64,000 nt of DNA from Sporosarcina sp. P2 (GCF_002743255.1 NZ_PDYY01000001.1:62001-126000); one strand, 5' to 3'; positions 8,029 to 18,101 are shown, counted from the stretch's first letter. Notes: generated by a model not told the origin, from the letters alone. Made by a program: numbers and translations.

Positions 8029-11000
8029 ATGAACCTGATGTATCCGCAAATTGTCACAGGCGCAGATTTATTGCGTGGAATCGTAAAGTTAGATGAACTG
8101 GCTCCTCTTTTGCAAAAAAGAGGGGCTTCTTCTGCTGCTATCGTCAATAGTACATTATATGGCGTGCGATCATTTAGTAAAATGCTGAGTAAATACGGCA
8201 TCCGACCCATAATTGGATTGTCCGTTATGTTAGAAGTTGAAGATCATGAAGTGCTTGTATACATATATGCGCAAAACGAAACAGGCTTCTCCAATCTACT
8301 GAAAATGAGCAGTGCTATTTCGACACGTCAAGAAGAAAACTTACCGCTGAATTGGCTCCACGCCTATAGAGAAGGGTGCATCATGATATGTGCGATGACC
8401 GATTCATCCTGGGCGAATGCGCGTACTCTACATGTACTGCAGTTACTAACGGAGAACGTTTCCACCACTTCAACATTTATTGGAATCAGCCGGCCGGGTG
8501 GGGGGGCCCATACTGACGAAGCTGCCATTATGCAGTTGAGTGAGGAAAGTCAATTATCCATAGCGGCTTGTCACGAAACACGCTTTCTTCATAAAGAAGA
8601 CTTTCAAGCTTATGAAGTCGCAACAGCCATTCGGAAAGGCTTTAAATTAAATGATTCAAAAAAACCGCCTAATCGTTATAGACAAGCGTTTTTGCCTGAA
8701 CTACAAGAACTTACAAATTGGTTCAGAGAGTATCCGGAATGGTTACAGACAACGGAAAACATTATGAATTCCTGTAATGTGACGATCCAGAAAGAAGATT
8801 TTTTACTTCCCAAGTTTCCTGTAGTAGATGGCAAAAAGTCCATTGATTTGCTGGAAGAACAGTGTCGGACCGGATTGCAACAACGCTTTCCAACACTATC
8901 GCCAGAGTATGAAGAGCGATTACGCTATGAATTATCGATTATTAAACAAATGGGCTTCACAGATTATTTCTTAATAGTAGAAGACTATGTACGTTACGCA
9001 AAAGCAGAAGGAATTTTGGTAGGTCCAGGACGTGGCTCTTCGGCAGGCTCTTTAGTAGCATTTGCACTTGGCATCACAGAAGTGGATCCCATTATATACG
9101 GATTGTTATTTGAGCGCTTCTTGAATCCCGAACGTGTGACCATGCCTGATATAGATATCGATTTCGCGGATCATCGCAGAACGGAAGTTGTCAATTATGT
9201 GGCGGAAACATACGGCAAACAATATGTCGCACAGATTATCACATTCGGTACACTTTCAACGAAAGCCGTTGCCCGAAATGTTGCCAGAGTGGTGGATTTC
9301 ACACCGGAAGAAGTGCGTTTCATGTCCAATGAATTGAATAGTAGACAGTCGTTTAAAGAAACGATCATGCAGTCCAAGAAATTACGTGACTGGATTCAAG
9401 TGGAGCCCCGAAGGAAAATATGGCAACAAGCTGCAGAACGTTTAGAAGATTTACCGAGAAATGCATCAACCCATGCTGCAGGTGTCGTGCTTGCCGCGAA
9501 GCCGCTCGTTCATTATGTCCCACTGCAGATTGGATCCGATGAAGTCTTCCTGACTCAATGGGCGATGAAAGATGTAGAAGAAGTCGGTTTGTTGAAAATG
9601 GACTTTCTTGGGTTGCGAAACCTCACACTACTCGATAGAATCCGTGCCATGATTCAATACAATAAAAAGCAGATCATCGACTTTGAGCAGATACCACTCA
9701 CTGATCAAGCAACATACGCACTATTTAAAGCAGGAGATACAACAGGGATCTTCCAATTTGAATCGCCTGGTATGCGTCGCGCCCTTCGAACGATACAGCC
9801 CGATAACTTTAAAGATATTTACTCAGTCAACGCCTTGTACCGTCCGGGTCCTATGGAGTTTATCCCTCTTTATAGTCGTCGAAAAAATGGACAAGAACCG
9901 ACCGTATATGACATACCCGAGCTCGAACCTATTCTAGCCGAAACGTACGGCATTATTATTTATCAAGAACAGATCATGAAAATCGCGGTGAATATTGCGG
10001 GCTTCACTATGGCGGAAGCCGATCTTCTAAGACGAGCAATTAGTAAGAAGAATCAGCAAGTATTGGAAGAAGAACGCCAGCACTTTACTGCCGGTGCACG
10101 TAAAAAAGGATTCGATCAAGTAAAGGCAAACGACGTGTATAATCTGATTGTTAAATTTGCGGATTACGGATTTCCGAAAAGTCATGCTGTAGCCTATTCA
10201 CTAATTTCCTATCGACTGGCATTCTTTAAAGCAAATGAACCGACCTATTTTTACGCAGCATTTTTATCTTCTTTAACAGGAAGTAAAGAGAAGATGACGG
10301 AAGTAATTCGTGAAATGAAGGCAAAAGGTATTCCAATCCTACCTCCGTCAGTTACGAAAAGCCGCTATTCACATACAGTCGAAGGACATGCGGTTCGTCT
10401 AGGCCTAGGCGCTATAAAAGGGGTTACTATCGCCTTCTATCAGCAATTGGCTGCAGCGCGTGAGAAGGGGAACTGGTCTTCTATGTTTGACATGGCGATT
10501 GCACTCGGGGCTGATTACTTCACAGAAAAAACTGTCATTCCGTTAATTAAAGCAGGCGCGCTTGACGATTTTAATCAGAAGCGTTCCGTACTCCTTGCTT
10601 CAATTGATGCCGCTCATTCCCATGCGCTGTTCATAGGCGACGATGCATTAAGCGAACAGTTCCAATTTAATTCGCAACCTAAATATACACCGGGCGGCAC
10701 AATGGATCAGATGACAAAGCTTGGTTTTGAACATGATACATTAGGGTTTTATTTGTCCGAGCATCCTGTTGAACAATTGAAGCGAAATGCATCCAATCAA
10801 CTAGCGACCATTACATCACTAGTTTCTTTACGTCAAGGAACTAAAGTGTACTGTATGGGAATTATTCTGTCGATTAGACGGATTCGTACCAAAAAAGGCG
10901 AAGCGATGGCATTTCTTACGTTACAAGATGAGACTGGAGAAATTTCCTGTACTTTGTTTCCGAAACAATACGCACAGATCAGCGTCCACTTAAAAGAGGG

Positions 11001-11097
11001 AGCGTTTGTTCAAATTTCAGGAAGCATAGATTTTCGAAATCAATCTGTTCAACTGATAGTAGAACAGTTGTTGCCGCTCCATCAATCGGGAGAATAA
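8029..11097 (+). CDS. dnaE: DNA polymerase III alpha subunit DnaE, with eroded PHP domain
   Basis: The DnaE-type replicative polymerase of Firmicutes, which extends RNA primers before PolC takes over. Polymerase core signatures are intact: VGPGRGSSAGSLVAF, the catalytic MPDIDIDF (about residues 371-378), HASTHAAGV as NASTHAAGV, LYRPGPMEFIPLY, YQEQIM and YGFPKSHAVAYS. An OB fold lies near the C-terminus. Two oddities: the N-terminal PHP domain has lost its metal-binding residues (YPQIVTGADLL where relatives have HLQVHSGYSLL; VNSTLYG where they have TDDHVMYG), and at 1022 residues it ends just after the OB fold, about 90 short of the 1115-residue B. subtilis protein. The ATG follows GAGGGA. Confidence 0.95.
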   Translation: MNLMYPQIVTGADLLRGIVKLDELAPLLQKRGASSAAIVNSTLYGVRSFSKMLSKYGIRPIIGLSVMLEVEDHEVLVYIYAQNETGFSNLLKMSSAISTRQEENLPLNWLHAYREGCIMICAMTDSSWANARTLHVLQLLTENVSTTSTFIGISRPGGGAHTDEAAIMQLSEESQLSIAACHETRFLHKEDFQAYEVATAIRKGFKLNDSKKPPNRYRQAFLPELQELTNWFREYPEWLQTTENIMNSCNVTIQKEDFLLPKFPVVDGKKSIDLLEEQCRTGLQQRFPTLSPEYEERLRYELSIIKQMGFTDYFLIVEDYVRYAKAEGILVGPGRGSSAGSLVAFALGITEVDPIIYGLLFERFLNPERVTMPDIDIDFADHRRTEVVNYVAETYGKQYVAQIITFGTLSTKAVARNVARVVDFTPEEVRFMSNELNSRQSFKETIMQSKKLRDWIQVEPRRKIWQQAAERLEDLPRNASTHAAGVVLAAKPLVHYVPLQIGSDEVFLTQWAMKDVEEVGLLKMDFLGLRNLTLLDRIRAMIQYNKKQIIDFEQIPLTDQATYALFKAGDTTGIFQFESPGMRRALRTIQPDNFKDIYSVNALYRPGPMEFIPLYSRRKNGQEPTVYDIPELEPILAETYGIIIYQEQIMKIAVNIAGFTMAEADLLRRAISKKNQQVLEEERQHFTAGARKKGFDQVKANDVYNLIVKFADYGFPKSHAVAYSLISYRLAFFKANEPTYFYAAFLSSLTGSKEKMTEVIREMKAKGIPILPPSVTKSRYSHTVEGHAVRLGLGAIKGVTIAFYQQLAAAREKGNWSSMFDMAIALGADYFTEKTVIPLIKAGALDDFNQKRSVLLASIDAAHSHALFIGDDALSEQFQFNSQPKYTPGGTMDQMTKLGFEHDTLGFYLSEHPVEQLKRNASNQLATITSLVSLRQGTKVYCMGIILSIRRIRTKKGEAMAFLTLQDETGEISCTLFPKQYAQISVHLKEGAFVQISGSIDFRNQSVQLIVEQLLPLHQSGE

Positions 11098-11116
11098 AAC
11101 ATACGAGTATAGACTC

Positions 11117-11169
11117 TATGGTCAATCATGACGCAATCCACGTCACGATTGACCATACTTCGACTTTTT
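11117..11169 (+). terminator. Hairpin after dnaE, likely terminator
   Basis: A 17-bp stem with a single mismatch joins 11117-11133 (TATGGTCAATCATGACG) and 11141-11157, with a short T run at 11165-11169. The eight bases between stem and T run make the terminator call less certain. Confidence 0.55.
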
Positions 11170-11270
11170 AGTAAGTGAGCGTTCAGTCGGCAAGAAAAAT
11201 GACGAAATAAAAACACTTGTAATTTCACGATATTGCTTTACGTGGTGCCGACTTTTTTGTATGCTTGTAT

Positions 11271-11293
11271 GCAGGGTGGTCAGACCACTCTGC
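11271..11293. promoter_or_regulatory. FadR/GntR-type operator before the regulator-accDA unit
   Basis: A 23-base palindrome with arms GCAGGGTGGTC and GACCACTCTGC around a central A, 10 of 11 positions symmetrical. Its core TGGTCAGACCA fits the FadR-subfamily GntR pattern TGGTCNGACCA. It lies 28 bases before the ATG of a FadR-like GntR gene, so autoregulation is the simplest reading. A further complementary pair, AGTCGGCA (11185-11192) and TGCCGACT (11246-11253) followed by six T, lies just upstream and may be a second terminator or attenuator with a long loop. Confidence 0.7.
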
Positions 11294-11320
11294 TGAAGGT
11301 ATGAAAAAGGAGTTCTCCTC

Positions 11321-11983
11321 ATGCAAAATTCACAATCATCATCCAAGCGTTTTTTGGATATTATCGGAGAACTACAATCACTGATTAGCGAACAAAAAAT
11401 CGAATACGGCGATAGGTTACCATCTGAACGTCACCTAGCAGAAAAGCTACAAGTGAGTAGAACCGCAGTACGCGAAGCGTTGCGAAGTATGGAATTGCTA
11501 GGCCTCATTGAGACGAGGCGAGGCGAAGGAACGTTCCTATCCGATTTCAAAAAACATCAATTAGTGGAAGTTCTCTCGACGTTTATTATGCAGCAAGCAC
11601 GGTCAATCCAAGATGTAGTAGATACAAGGATGATCCATGAGCGGGCAGCAATTACAACAGTCACAGAAAATGAAGAATTGCGCATGCTTCCTGTTTGGGA
11701 AGGCATGCAAAGTAGGTTGAGAGAAGGAGAGTCAGTGTTTTCACGTGAAGATATGGTGCGCGAAACCATTGTCGCTACTGAAAATCGACTCTCCTTGAAA
11801 ATTTGGTTTTTACTAAAACAGTATAGCGGTGTTTCTTTTGATATAGCCATTGAGGCTGATGAGGAAGTAGCTATAGTGCATGAACTGCTGGATGAAATGA
11901 TGGCAGGTAATAAGGAAAAAGCCTTAATTTGTTATGAAAAATGGATGGATCAAGTTGAGGGAGAAAGAAGGGAAACGGAATGA
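11321..11983 (+). CDS. FadR/GntR-family transcriptional regulator
   Basis: A 220-residue GntR protein. The winged helix (about 10-75) has the classic run [20 protein letters not shown] followed by [20 protein letters not shown]. The C-terminal half is an all-helical FCD-like ligand domain, here with [10 protein letters not shown]. It overlaps accD by 4 bases (ATGA), so the two are translationally coupled, and a FadR-like palindrome stands just upstream. I infer it senses a metabolite tied to fatty-acid or carboxylate metabolism and controls accDA. In B. subtilis a malic enzyme gene lies between dnaE and accD; here this regulator takes that place. It is not FapR, which has a different fold. 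Confidence 0.9.
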   Translation: MQNSQSSSKRFLDIIGELQSLISEQKIEYGDRLPSERHLAEKLQVSRTAVREALRSMELLGLIETRRGEGTFLSDFKKHQLVEVLSTFIMQQARSIQDVVDTRMIHERAAITTVTENEELRMLPVWEGMQSRLREGESVFSREDMVRETIVATENRLSLKIWFLLKQYSGVSFDIAIEADEEVAIVHELLDEMMAGNKEKALICYEKWMDQVEGERRETE

Positions 11984-12852
11984 GTATCAAAGAATTATTT
12001 AAAAAGAAATCAAAAGTAGACCAACATACAATACCTTCTGCCAAAAGTAAAGCAGATGTGCCAGAAGGAATTATGACGAAATGTCCGGAGTGCAAGCATG
12101 TGATTTTGACGAAGGACTTGTTGAAGAATGGTAAGGTTTGCCCTTCTTGCCAGCATCATTATAAGATGACGGCACAAGAGCGGATCGATCACTTATTTGA
12201 TGAGGGTAGCTTTGAATCAATGGATGATCATTTGAAAACAGAGAATCCGCTAGATTTCCCTTCTTATACAGAAAAAGTAGAAGCTGATGCAAAAGCAACA
12301 GGTTTGAATGAGGCCGTACTGACTGGCGTCGGAAGGATTCAAGATACACTAGTAGCCGTTGCAGTCATGGATGCACATTTCCGAATGGGGTCTATGGGAT
12401 CAGTAGTTGGCGAAAAAATTACAAGAGCTGTAGAGAAAGCTACGGAATTAGGTATTCCTATGTTGATTTTTTCCGCAAGTGGTGGTGCCCGTATGCAAGA
12501 AGGTGTAATTAGTCTGATGCAGATGGCTAAAGTGAGTGTTGCTCTTGAAAGACATGCCAATAAAGGGTTATTGTACATTTCCATCATGACCTACCCAACT
12601 ACAGGTGGTGTATCCGCGAGTTTTGCCTCGGTTGGTGATATTAATCTTGCAGAGCCAAAAGCTTTGATCGGGTTTGCAGGGCGTCGAGTAATTGAACAAA
12701 CCGTACGTGAAAAACTGCCTGAAGATTTCCAGACAGCGGAGTTCTTATTGAATCACGGGCAATTGGACGCTGTAGTCCATCGCAACGATATGCCAGAAGA
12801 AATGAATAAAATCTTGAAGCTTCACGCACGAAAGGGGGCTGTACTCGTATGA
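11980..12852 (+). CDS. accD: Acetyl-CoA carboxylase carboxyltransferase subunit beta
   Basis: Together with AccA it moves the carboxyl group from carboxybiotin to acetyl-CoA to give malonyl-CoA, the first committed step of fatty-acid synthesis. The N-terminal zinc ribbon is clear (CPECKH near residue 35 and CPSCQHH near 54), then the crotonase-like carboxyltransferase domain with SGGARMQEG and [10 protein letters not shown]. Its 290 residues are the standard length. It overlaps the GntR gene by 4 bases and accA by 4 bases, consistent with a coupled three-gene unit. Confidence 0.97.
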   Translation: MSIKELFKKKSKVDQHTIPSAKSKADVPEGIMTKCPECKHVILTKDLLKNGKVCPSCQHHYKMTAQERIDHLFDEGSFESMDDHLKTENPLDFPSYTEKVEADAKATGLNEAVLTGVGRIQDTLVAVAVMDAHFRMGSMGSVVGEKITRAVEKATELGIPMLIFSASGGARMQEGVISLMQMAKVSVALERHANKGLLYISIMTYPTTGGVSASFASVGDINLAEPKALIGFAGRRVIEQTVREKLPEDFQTAEFLLNHGQLDAVVHRNDMPEEMNKILKLHARKGAVLV

Positions 12853-13802
12853 GTAAAACACTTGCATTTGAAGAACCTATCGTAAAACTGCGTGAAAAAA
12901 TTAATGAACTAGAAGAGTATACCGCAGTCAATGACGTAGATCTTTCATCTGAAATCGTCAATTTGAAAAATCGTCTAGTTAAGTTGGAAACAGATATCTA
13001 TGAAAGTATGGAGCCTTGGGATCGTGTACAAGTTGCCCGACACCCTGAAAGACCGACGACAATGGATTATATTACTCGTTTGTTCGAAGACTTTATCGAA
13101 TTTCATGGAGATCGCAACTTTGGAGATGATGAAGCGATAATCGGTGGAATCGCCTCATTTGAGGAAATGCCCATTACAATCATTGGCCATCAGCGTGGAA
13201 AAGACACCAAAGAAAATGTTAGAAGAAACTTTGGTATGCCGCATCCCGAAGGATATCGTAAAGCGCTTCGCCTAATGAAGCAAGCGGAAAAGTTCCATCG
13301 TCCTATTATTTGTTTCATCGATACAAAAGGTGCATATCCCGGTAAAGCGGCAGAGGAACGAGGACAAAGTGAAGCAATTGCACGTAATCTAGTTGAAATG
13401 GCTGGTTTAAAAGTCCCTGTTATTTCCATCGTTATTGGAGAAGGGGGTAGTGGAGGTGCACTGGCTCTCGGTGTAGCAAACCATATCCATATGCTCGAAA
13501 ACTCTACGTACTCTGTTATTTCCCCGGAAGGTGCAGCGTCTATTTTGTGGAAAGATCCATCACTGGCTAAACAAGCAGCGGAAGCGATGAAAATTACTGC
13601 ACCCGATTTGAAAGAAATGAATATTATTGATGAAATCATTCCCGAAGTACTTGGCGGAGCACATCGCGATGCAAACAAACAGTCGGTAGAAATCCGTAGC
13701 ACGCTACGAAGATCACTGAAAACATTATGCGAATTGACATCAGATGAATTGATTGATAATCGATATAATAAATTCCGGAGTATTGGCGTCTTTTCGGAAT
13801 AA
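12849..13802 (+). CDS. accA: Acetyl-CoA carboxylase carboxyltransferase subunit alpha
   Basis: Partner of AccD in the heterotetrameric carboxyltransferase. The 317-residue protein has the N-terminal helical pair (about 1-60) and the catalytic domain with [34 protein letters not shown] and [10 protein letters not shown], all hallmark segments. The start overlaps the accD stop (ATGA). A hairpin (AAAAGATGCGG with CCGCGTCTTTT) begins at the accA stop, after which pfkA follows at 63 bases; the hairpin has only four T and probably lets some transcription through. Confidence 0.97.
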   Translation: MSKTLAFEEPIVKLREKINELEEYTAVNDVDLSSEIVNLKNRLVKLETDIYESMEPWDRVQVARHPERPTTMDYITRLFEDFIEFHGDRNFGDDEAIIGGIASFEEMPITIIGHQRGKDTKENVRRNFGMPHPEGYRKALRLMKQAEKFHRPIICFIDTKGAYPGKAAEERGQSEAIARNLVEMAGLKVPVISIVIGEGGSGGALALGVANHIHMLENSTYSVISPEGAASILWKDPSLAKQAAEAMKITAPDLKEMNIIDEIIPEVLGGAHRDANKQSVEIRSTLRRSLKTLCELTSDELIDNRYNKFRSIGVFSE

Positions 13803-13827
13803 AAGATGCGGGCAACCGCGTCTTTTG
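13801..13827 (+). terminator. Hairpin between accA and pfkA, weak terminator
   Basis: AAAAGATGCGG (13801-13811) pairs with CCGCGTCTTTT (13816-13826) over a GCAA tetraloop and overlaps the accA stop codon. The T tract is only four bases, so partial termination or mRNA 3'-end protection is likely. Confidence 0.5.
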
Positions 13828-13865
13828 CTCGTACATACAAGATATGATTAAAGGATGGGATCGAC

Positions 13866-14825
13866 ATGAAAAAAATTGCGGTCTTAACAAGTGGTGGCGA
13901 CGCACCGGGAATGAATGCGGCCATTCGTTCCGTAGTCAGGAAAGCTCTCTTCGAAGGGGTGGAAGTTTCCGGTGTGTTCAATGGGTATCAAGGATTGATT
14001 GACGGTAAAATTGAGCAATTCCAGCTTGGTTCAGTCGGAGATATCATTCAGCGTGGCGGAACGATATTGCGATCTGCAAGATGTCCGGCGTTCATGACGG
14101 AAGAAGGTCGTGCCAAAGCAATGGAGCAAATCAAGCTTCATGCGATTGAAGGATTGGTCGTCATTGGTGGAGATGGGTCGTTTAAAGGAGCCAATGAACT
14201 TGTGAAATTGGGTGTTCCTTGTGCTTGTGTACCTGCTACAATTGATAACGATATTACCGGAACAGAATTTACGATCGGTTTTGATACTGCATTGAATACC
14301 GTAGTCCAAGTAATTGATAAAATCCGAGATACTGCAACATCTCATGAACGTTCTTTCATTATTGAAGTAATGGGTCGTGACGCAGGTGATCTCGCGTTAT
14401 GGGCAGGGCTTGGTGGCGGTGCTGAATCGATTATACTGCCTGAGAAGCCATTTAACATACACGCTATTGTTGAACGCCTAAGGAGCAGTACGAGTCGTGG
14501 TAAAAAGCACAGTATTATCGTATTAGCGGAAGGTATGATGTCTGCCACGCAACTGGCAGAACTACTAAAAAAAGAAGCGGGTATTGAAACCCGTGTATCC
14601 ATTTTAGGACATATGCAGCGAGGCGGCTCGCCATCTGCACGTGATCGGGTAATTGCTAGTCAATACGGTGCAAGAGCTGTTGAAACATTGTTATCCGGAA
14701 AGAAAAGTTCTGCTGTTGGTATGAGAAATCATAAAGTGGTAGACTATAACTTAGAGGAAGTCTTTATTAAACGAGAAAAGTTGGATTTGTCATTAGTAGA
14801 TTTAGCAGAAACATTATCTATTTAA
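13866..14825 (+). CDS. pfkA: ATP-dependent 6-phosphofructokinase
   Basis: Phosphorylates fructose 6-phosphate to the 1,6-bisphosphate, the committed glycolytic step. The 319-residue length is exactly typical of the allosteric bacterial enzyme. It shows [18 protein letters not shown] at the ATP site, [11 protein letters not shown], the catalytic [20 protein letters not shown] and [14 protein letters not shown]. It follows accA closely and precedes pyk by 38 bases; pfkA-pyk is a conserved Bacillales pair. The ATG is preceded by AAAGGATGGGATCGAC. Confidence 0.97.
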   Translation: MKKIAVLTSGGDAPGMNAAIRSVVRKALFEGVEVSGVFNGYQGLIDGKIEQFQLGSVGDIIQRGGTILRSARCPAFMTEEGRAKAMEQIKLHAIEGLVVIGGDGSFKGANELVKLGVPCACVPATIDNDITGTEFTIGFDTALNTVVQVIDKIRDTATSHERSFIIEVMGRDAGDLALWAGLGGGAESIILPEKPFNIHAIVERLRSSTSRGKKHSIIVLAEGMMSATQLAELLKKEAGIETRVSILGHMQRGGSPSARDRVIASQYGARAVETLLSGKKSSAVGMRNHKVVDYNLEEVFIKREKLDLSLVDLAETLSI

Positions 14826-14863
14826 TTAGTCAGAGCCGACATGACGCAGAGGAGCGATAAGTA

Positions 14864-16624
14864 GTGAGAAAGACAAAAATTGTGTGTACAATCGGCCCAG
14901 CAAGTGAATCATATGAAGGACTACTAAAGCTGATTGACGCAGGGATGAACGTTGCACGTCTAAACTTCTCCCATGGCACCCAAGAAGAGCATAGAGTACG
15001 TATTGAAAGAATCCGCAAAGCAGCAGCAGAAAAAGAAAAAATGGTAGGAATTCTACTTGACACGAAAGGTCCTGAAATTCGGACGCATAAAATGAAAGAT
15101 GGTCAAATTGAATTGGTGCGTGGACAAGCAGTAGATATTTCGATGCAAGAAGTACTCGGCACTGCAGAAACATTTTCCGTTACCTACGAAAAGTTAATTC
15201 ATGATGTGGAACGTGGTTCATTTGTCTTACTAGATGATGGATTAATCGAACTTGAAGTAACAGGTAAGGATACGGAAAAAGGTTTGATCCACACCAAAGT
15301 GATCAACGCAGGTCCTTTAAAAGATAATAAAGGTGTTAACGTTCCGAATGTTTCCGTTCAATTGCCGGGAATTACGGATAAAGACAAAGAAGATATCTTG
15401 TTCGGTATTGAACAAGGCGTCGATTTTATCGCGGCTTCTTTTGTCCGTCGTGCATCTGACGTCATTCAAATCCGTGAACTACTGGAAAATAATAATGGTG
15501 GACATATCCATATCGTACCGAAGATTGAAAATCAGGAAGGTGTCGACAATCTCGATGCAATCCTCCAGTTATCTGATGGTCTGATGGTTGCTCGTGGAGA
15601 TCTAGGAGTAGAAATTCCAGCTGAGGAAGTTCCTTTGGTACAAAAAATGATGATTCGTAAATGTAACCAATACGGTAAACCGGTTATTACAGCCACTCAA
15701 ATGTTGGATTCTATGCAAAGAAACCCACGTCCTACACGCGCAGAAGCAAGCGATGTAGCCAATGCGATTTTGGATGGTTCAGATGCTGTCATGCTTTCGG
15801 GTGAGACGGCTGCTGGATTATATCCGGTCGAATCTGTAAAAGTCATGTGCAAGATCGCACTTTCTACTGAAGAATCTATGGACTTCCATTCTGTCGTTTC
15901 CACAAGAACGAGAGAAAAAGAAGGAAATCTTACAGAGGCAATTGGACAAGCAGCGTCTTATACAGCACTAAACTTGAATGTAAAAGCGATTTTAGCACCA
16001 ACTGAAAGTGGTCAAACAGCGACGATGATCGCAAAATACCGTCCAGGTGTTCCAATTATAGCGGTTACACGTTCCGAAGTGGTTTCCAATAAGCTGACGC
16101 TAGTTTGGGGAGTGTATCCAATCGTTGGAAAGAAAGCACTGGACATCGACGGGATCCTTCAGGAATCAGTCGAAGAGAGTGTAAAACATCAATATGTAAC
16201 GCATGGAGATGTAGTCATTATCACAGCGGGGGTACCGGTTGGTGAAGCGGGTACAACGAACTTGATGAAATTACATGTGATCGGTGATTTAATCGGTCGA
16301 GGACAAGGCATCGGCAAAAACGTTGCTTTCGGTAAAGCGAAAATCATCAAGAATTCACAAGAAGCATTGACACAAATTAAAGAAGGCGACATTATTGTTA
16401 CGCATTCTACAGACCGTGATATGTTTGCAGCGCTCGAGCGATGTGCAGGTATCATTACTGAAACGGGCGGTTTGACTAGTCACGCCGCGGTAGTTGGTTT
16501 GAGTCTTGGTATACCTGTTATCGTAGGGGTGGAAAATATCACATCTGTTATTAAAAATGGCAGTGACATTACAATGGACGCAGCGAGTGGTGTGATCTAC
16601 AACGGTCACGCAAAAGTATTGTAA
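14864..16624 (+). CDS. pyk: Pyruvate kinase with C-terminal PEP-utiliser domain
   Basis: Converts PEP and ADP to pyruvate and ATP. Starts at GTG ([15 protein letters not shown]) after AGAGGAGCG. Residues 1-470 carry the TIM barrel, B domain and C domain: [54 protein letters not shown] and GETAAGLYP. Residues 475-586 are the extra domain of Bacillaceae enzymes, similar to the phosphohistidine domain of PEP synthase and enzyme I, with [18 protein letters not shown]. The total of 586 matches that class. Confidence 0.97.
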   Translation: MRKTKIVCTIGPASESYEGLLKLIDAGMNVARLNFSHGTQEEHRVRIERIRKAAAEKEKMVGILLDTKGPEIRTHKMKDGQIELVRGQAVDISMQEVLGTAETFSVTYEKLIHDVERGSFVLLDDGLIELEVTGKDTEKGLIHTKVINAGPLKDNKGVNVPNVSVQLPGITDKDKEDILFGIEQGVDFIAASFVRRASDVIQIRELLENNNGGHIHIVPKIENQEGVDNLDAILQLSDGLMVARGDLGVEIPAEEVPLVQKMMIRKCNQYGKPVITATQMLDSMQRNPRPTRAEASDVANAILDGSDAVMLSGETAAGLYPVESVKVMCKIALSTEESMDFHSVVSTRTREKEGNLTEAIGQAASYTALNLNVKAILAPTESGQTATMIAKYRPGVPIIAVTRSEVVSNKLTLVWGVYPIVGKKALDIDGILQESVEESVKHQYVTHGDVVIITAGVPVGEAGTTNLMKLHVIGDLIGRGQGIGKNVAFGKAKIIKNSQEALTQIKEGDIIVTHSTDRDMFAALERCAGIITETGGLTSHAAVVGLSLGIPVIVGVENITSVIKNGSDITMDAASGVIYNGHAKVL

Positions 16625-16632
16625 AAACATAC

Positions 16633-16667
16633 AGACCGCTTCTCGTTAAGAGAAAGCGGTCTTTTTG
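16633..16667 (+). terminator. Terminator after pyk
   Basis: AGACCGCTT (16633-16641) pairs with AAGCGGTCT (16654-16662), followed by TTTTT. The inner loop can pair further (TCTC with GAGA). Confidence 0.85.
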
Positions 16668-16678
16668 GAGGTCACTAT

Positions 16679-17062
16679 ATGAAATGGTTAATAGCATTAT
16701 TTATTATCGTACCGACTACAGAACTGGCTTTATTAATGATCTCAGGCAAAACGCTCGGTATCATGCCTACGATTTTGATTATTATCATAACAGGAATTGG
16801 TGGCGCGTATCTTGCGAAGAAACAAGGGCTTCGTGCATGGCGTGATTTACAGGTCCGTATGGCCAATAGAGAAACTCCTGGTAAAGCATTAGTAGATAGC
16901 GTGTGTATTTTACTAGGTGGTTTATTATTATTAATACCTGGTTTCATCACAGACATTATGGGATTAGTATTGTTGTTTAGTGGCCCACGTAAAATACTGT
17001 ACCCATTTATCGTCAAGTGGATTTACAATAAAATACGTAACGGGCAAATCCGAGTTATGTAA
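16679..17062 (+). CDS. fxsA: FxsA family membrane protein
   Basis: A 127-residue FxsA protein, small integral membrane protein with helices at about 1-20 (WLIALFIIVPTTELALLMI), 25-45 (LGIMPTILIIIITGIGGAYL) and 75-105 (DSVCILLGGLLLLIPGFITD). It keeps the family features: the KKQGLRAW loop and GLLLLIPGFITDI. FxsA overproduction in E. coli relieves F-plasmid exclusion of phage T7; its normal role is unknown. The SD TGGAGG is 7 bases upstream. Its 3' end overlaps the convergent ytvI by 8 bases. Confidence 0.9.
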   Translation: MKWLIALFIIVPTTELALLMISGKTLGIMPTILIIIITGIGGAYLAKKQGLRAWRDLQVRMANRETPGKALVDSVCILLGGLLLLIPGFITDIMGLVLLFSGPRKILYPFIVKWIYNKIRNGQIRVM

Positions 17063-18020
17063 ACGTAGGATGTTCCTTAACTTTTAACGCAATAAATAGG
17101 AAGAATGGTAAAAACATGATGCCGTATAATCCGAATAAATAAACAGCGCAAGCCGTAATAACAAATGAATGTACAGTGCGTAATTTAAAGGTGTGTGCCC
17201 ATAATATGGATTCAACCATCTGCCTGCATACAAGTAAAACGATGTACAAAACGACTAAGCCAATAGCCGAATGCATGTCGTCAATATAGAAGGAAAAGGC
17301 AATCATCGGCAAAAACACGAGACCTATTCCAAGGAACGGAATACTATCGACTAATGAAATCAAAAATGCTTTAGTTACGAATGACTCGAAATCGAGAAGC
17401 CAAAAACCGGCAGCCATTAGAATAAACGTCATGATAAATAGTCGAATTTGAACGGAGAAAAAATGTCCCATCAAACGGCTTGACCTCTCAAAAATCCTGC
17501 GTGCTACCTGTCTGAAGTTTTTAGGAAAGTACACTAAAAACCAAAAACGATTGGTAGCACTTTCTCGTAAAGCGAAAAAGTACGCAATAATAAATAAAAA
17601 TGTGCTGAAGATCTGCTGGAAAGTCTTTTGCAGTAAACTAATGACCCCCTCCATCGCTTCATGACTTAGTTGGATAAATTGTTCTGCGGCCGCGTGTAGG
17701 TTCCATCCTTGATTATCCATCATTTCAATAATTACGCCTAATTGATCTTCCATTGTCCAAATGACAGAAATCAATCCATTGATTGATAGGAATAGGAAGG
17801 TGTATACTAAAGAGGCAAGCATCCCCATTATGAGTAAAGCAGCTAAAAAAGCCGGCAGTTTTGTAAGGGCTATTAAAGAATTCATAAGCGGAGCGGTGAA
17901 GAAAGCGAAAACTATCGCAAATCCAACAGGTGGAATCACGATGAGAGAAATTATGATTAATATAGCCGGTAACCATTGACGGGCGTAGGTTTGGAAGCGT
18001 TTGGAGTCGATGGATATCAT
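17055..18020 (-). CDS. ytvI: YtvI, AI-2E family transporter-like membrane protein
   Basis: A polytopic membrane protein of 321 residues in the AI-2E/PerM superfamily, with about seven helices: two near the N-terminus, a central soluble stretch (about 90-130), two around 140-215, and the conserved C-terminal block with DSIPFLGIGLVFLP. It is close in position to B. subtilis ytvI. The substrate is unknown. I start at the ATG at 18020 (MISIDSKRF), after AAAGGAATGGAC; the frame extends upstream to a TTG at 18089, which would give 344 residues but has no good site and runs into the citZ promoter region. Confidence 0.83.
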   Translation of the reverse strand: MISIDSKRFQTYARQWLPAILIIISLIVIPPVGFAIVFAFFTAPLMNSLIALTKLPAFLAALLIMGMLASLVYTFLFLSINGLISVIWTMEDQLGVIIEMMDNQGWNLHAAAEQFIQLSHEAMEGVISLLQKTFQQIFSTFLFIIAYFFALRESATNRFWFLVYFPKNFRQVARRIFERSSRLMGHFFSVQIRLFIMTFILMAAGFWLLDFESFVTKAFLISLVDSIPFLGIGLVFLPMIAFSFYIDDMHSAIGLVVLYIVLLVCRQMVESILWAHTFKLRTVHSFVITACAVYLFGLYGIMFLPFFLFIALKVKEHPTFT

Positions 18021-18072
18021 GGGAATTTGTCCATTCCTTTCGGGTAATAATAAATAAAAAACATCTTTACCA

Positions 18073-18101
18073 TTCACAAAACCGTTCAAGTTGCTTATAA
18101 T
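18073..18101 (+). promoter_or_regulatory. Sigma-A promoter of citZ
   Basis: TTCACA (18073-18078), a 17-base spacer and TATAAT (18096-18101). It gives a leader of about 95 bases before citZ and lies just upstream of ytvI, which runs the other way. Confidence 0.85.

Noticed and set aside
8029..11097. Frameshift or decay in dnaE
   Set aside because: The frame is open throughout, all polymerase motifs are intact, and the divergence is limited to the PHP domain and C-terminus.
13190..13981. 263-residue frame on the minus strand across accA
   Set aside because: It is antisense to the conserved accA and the beginning of pfkA; composition is that of a shadow frame.
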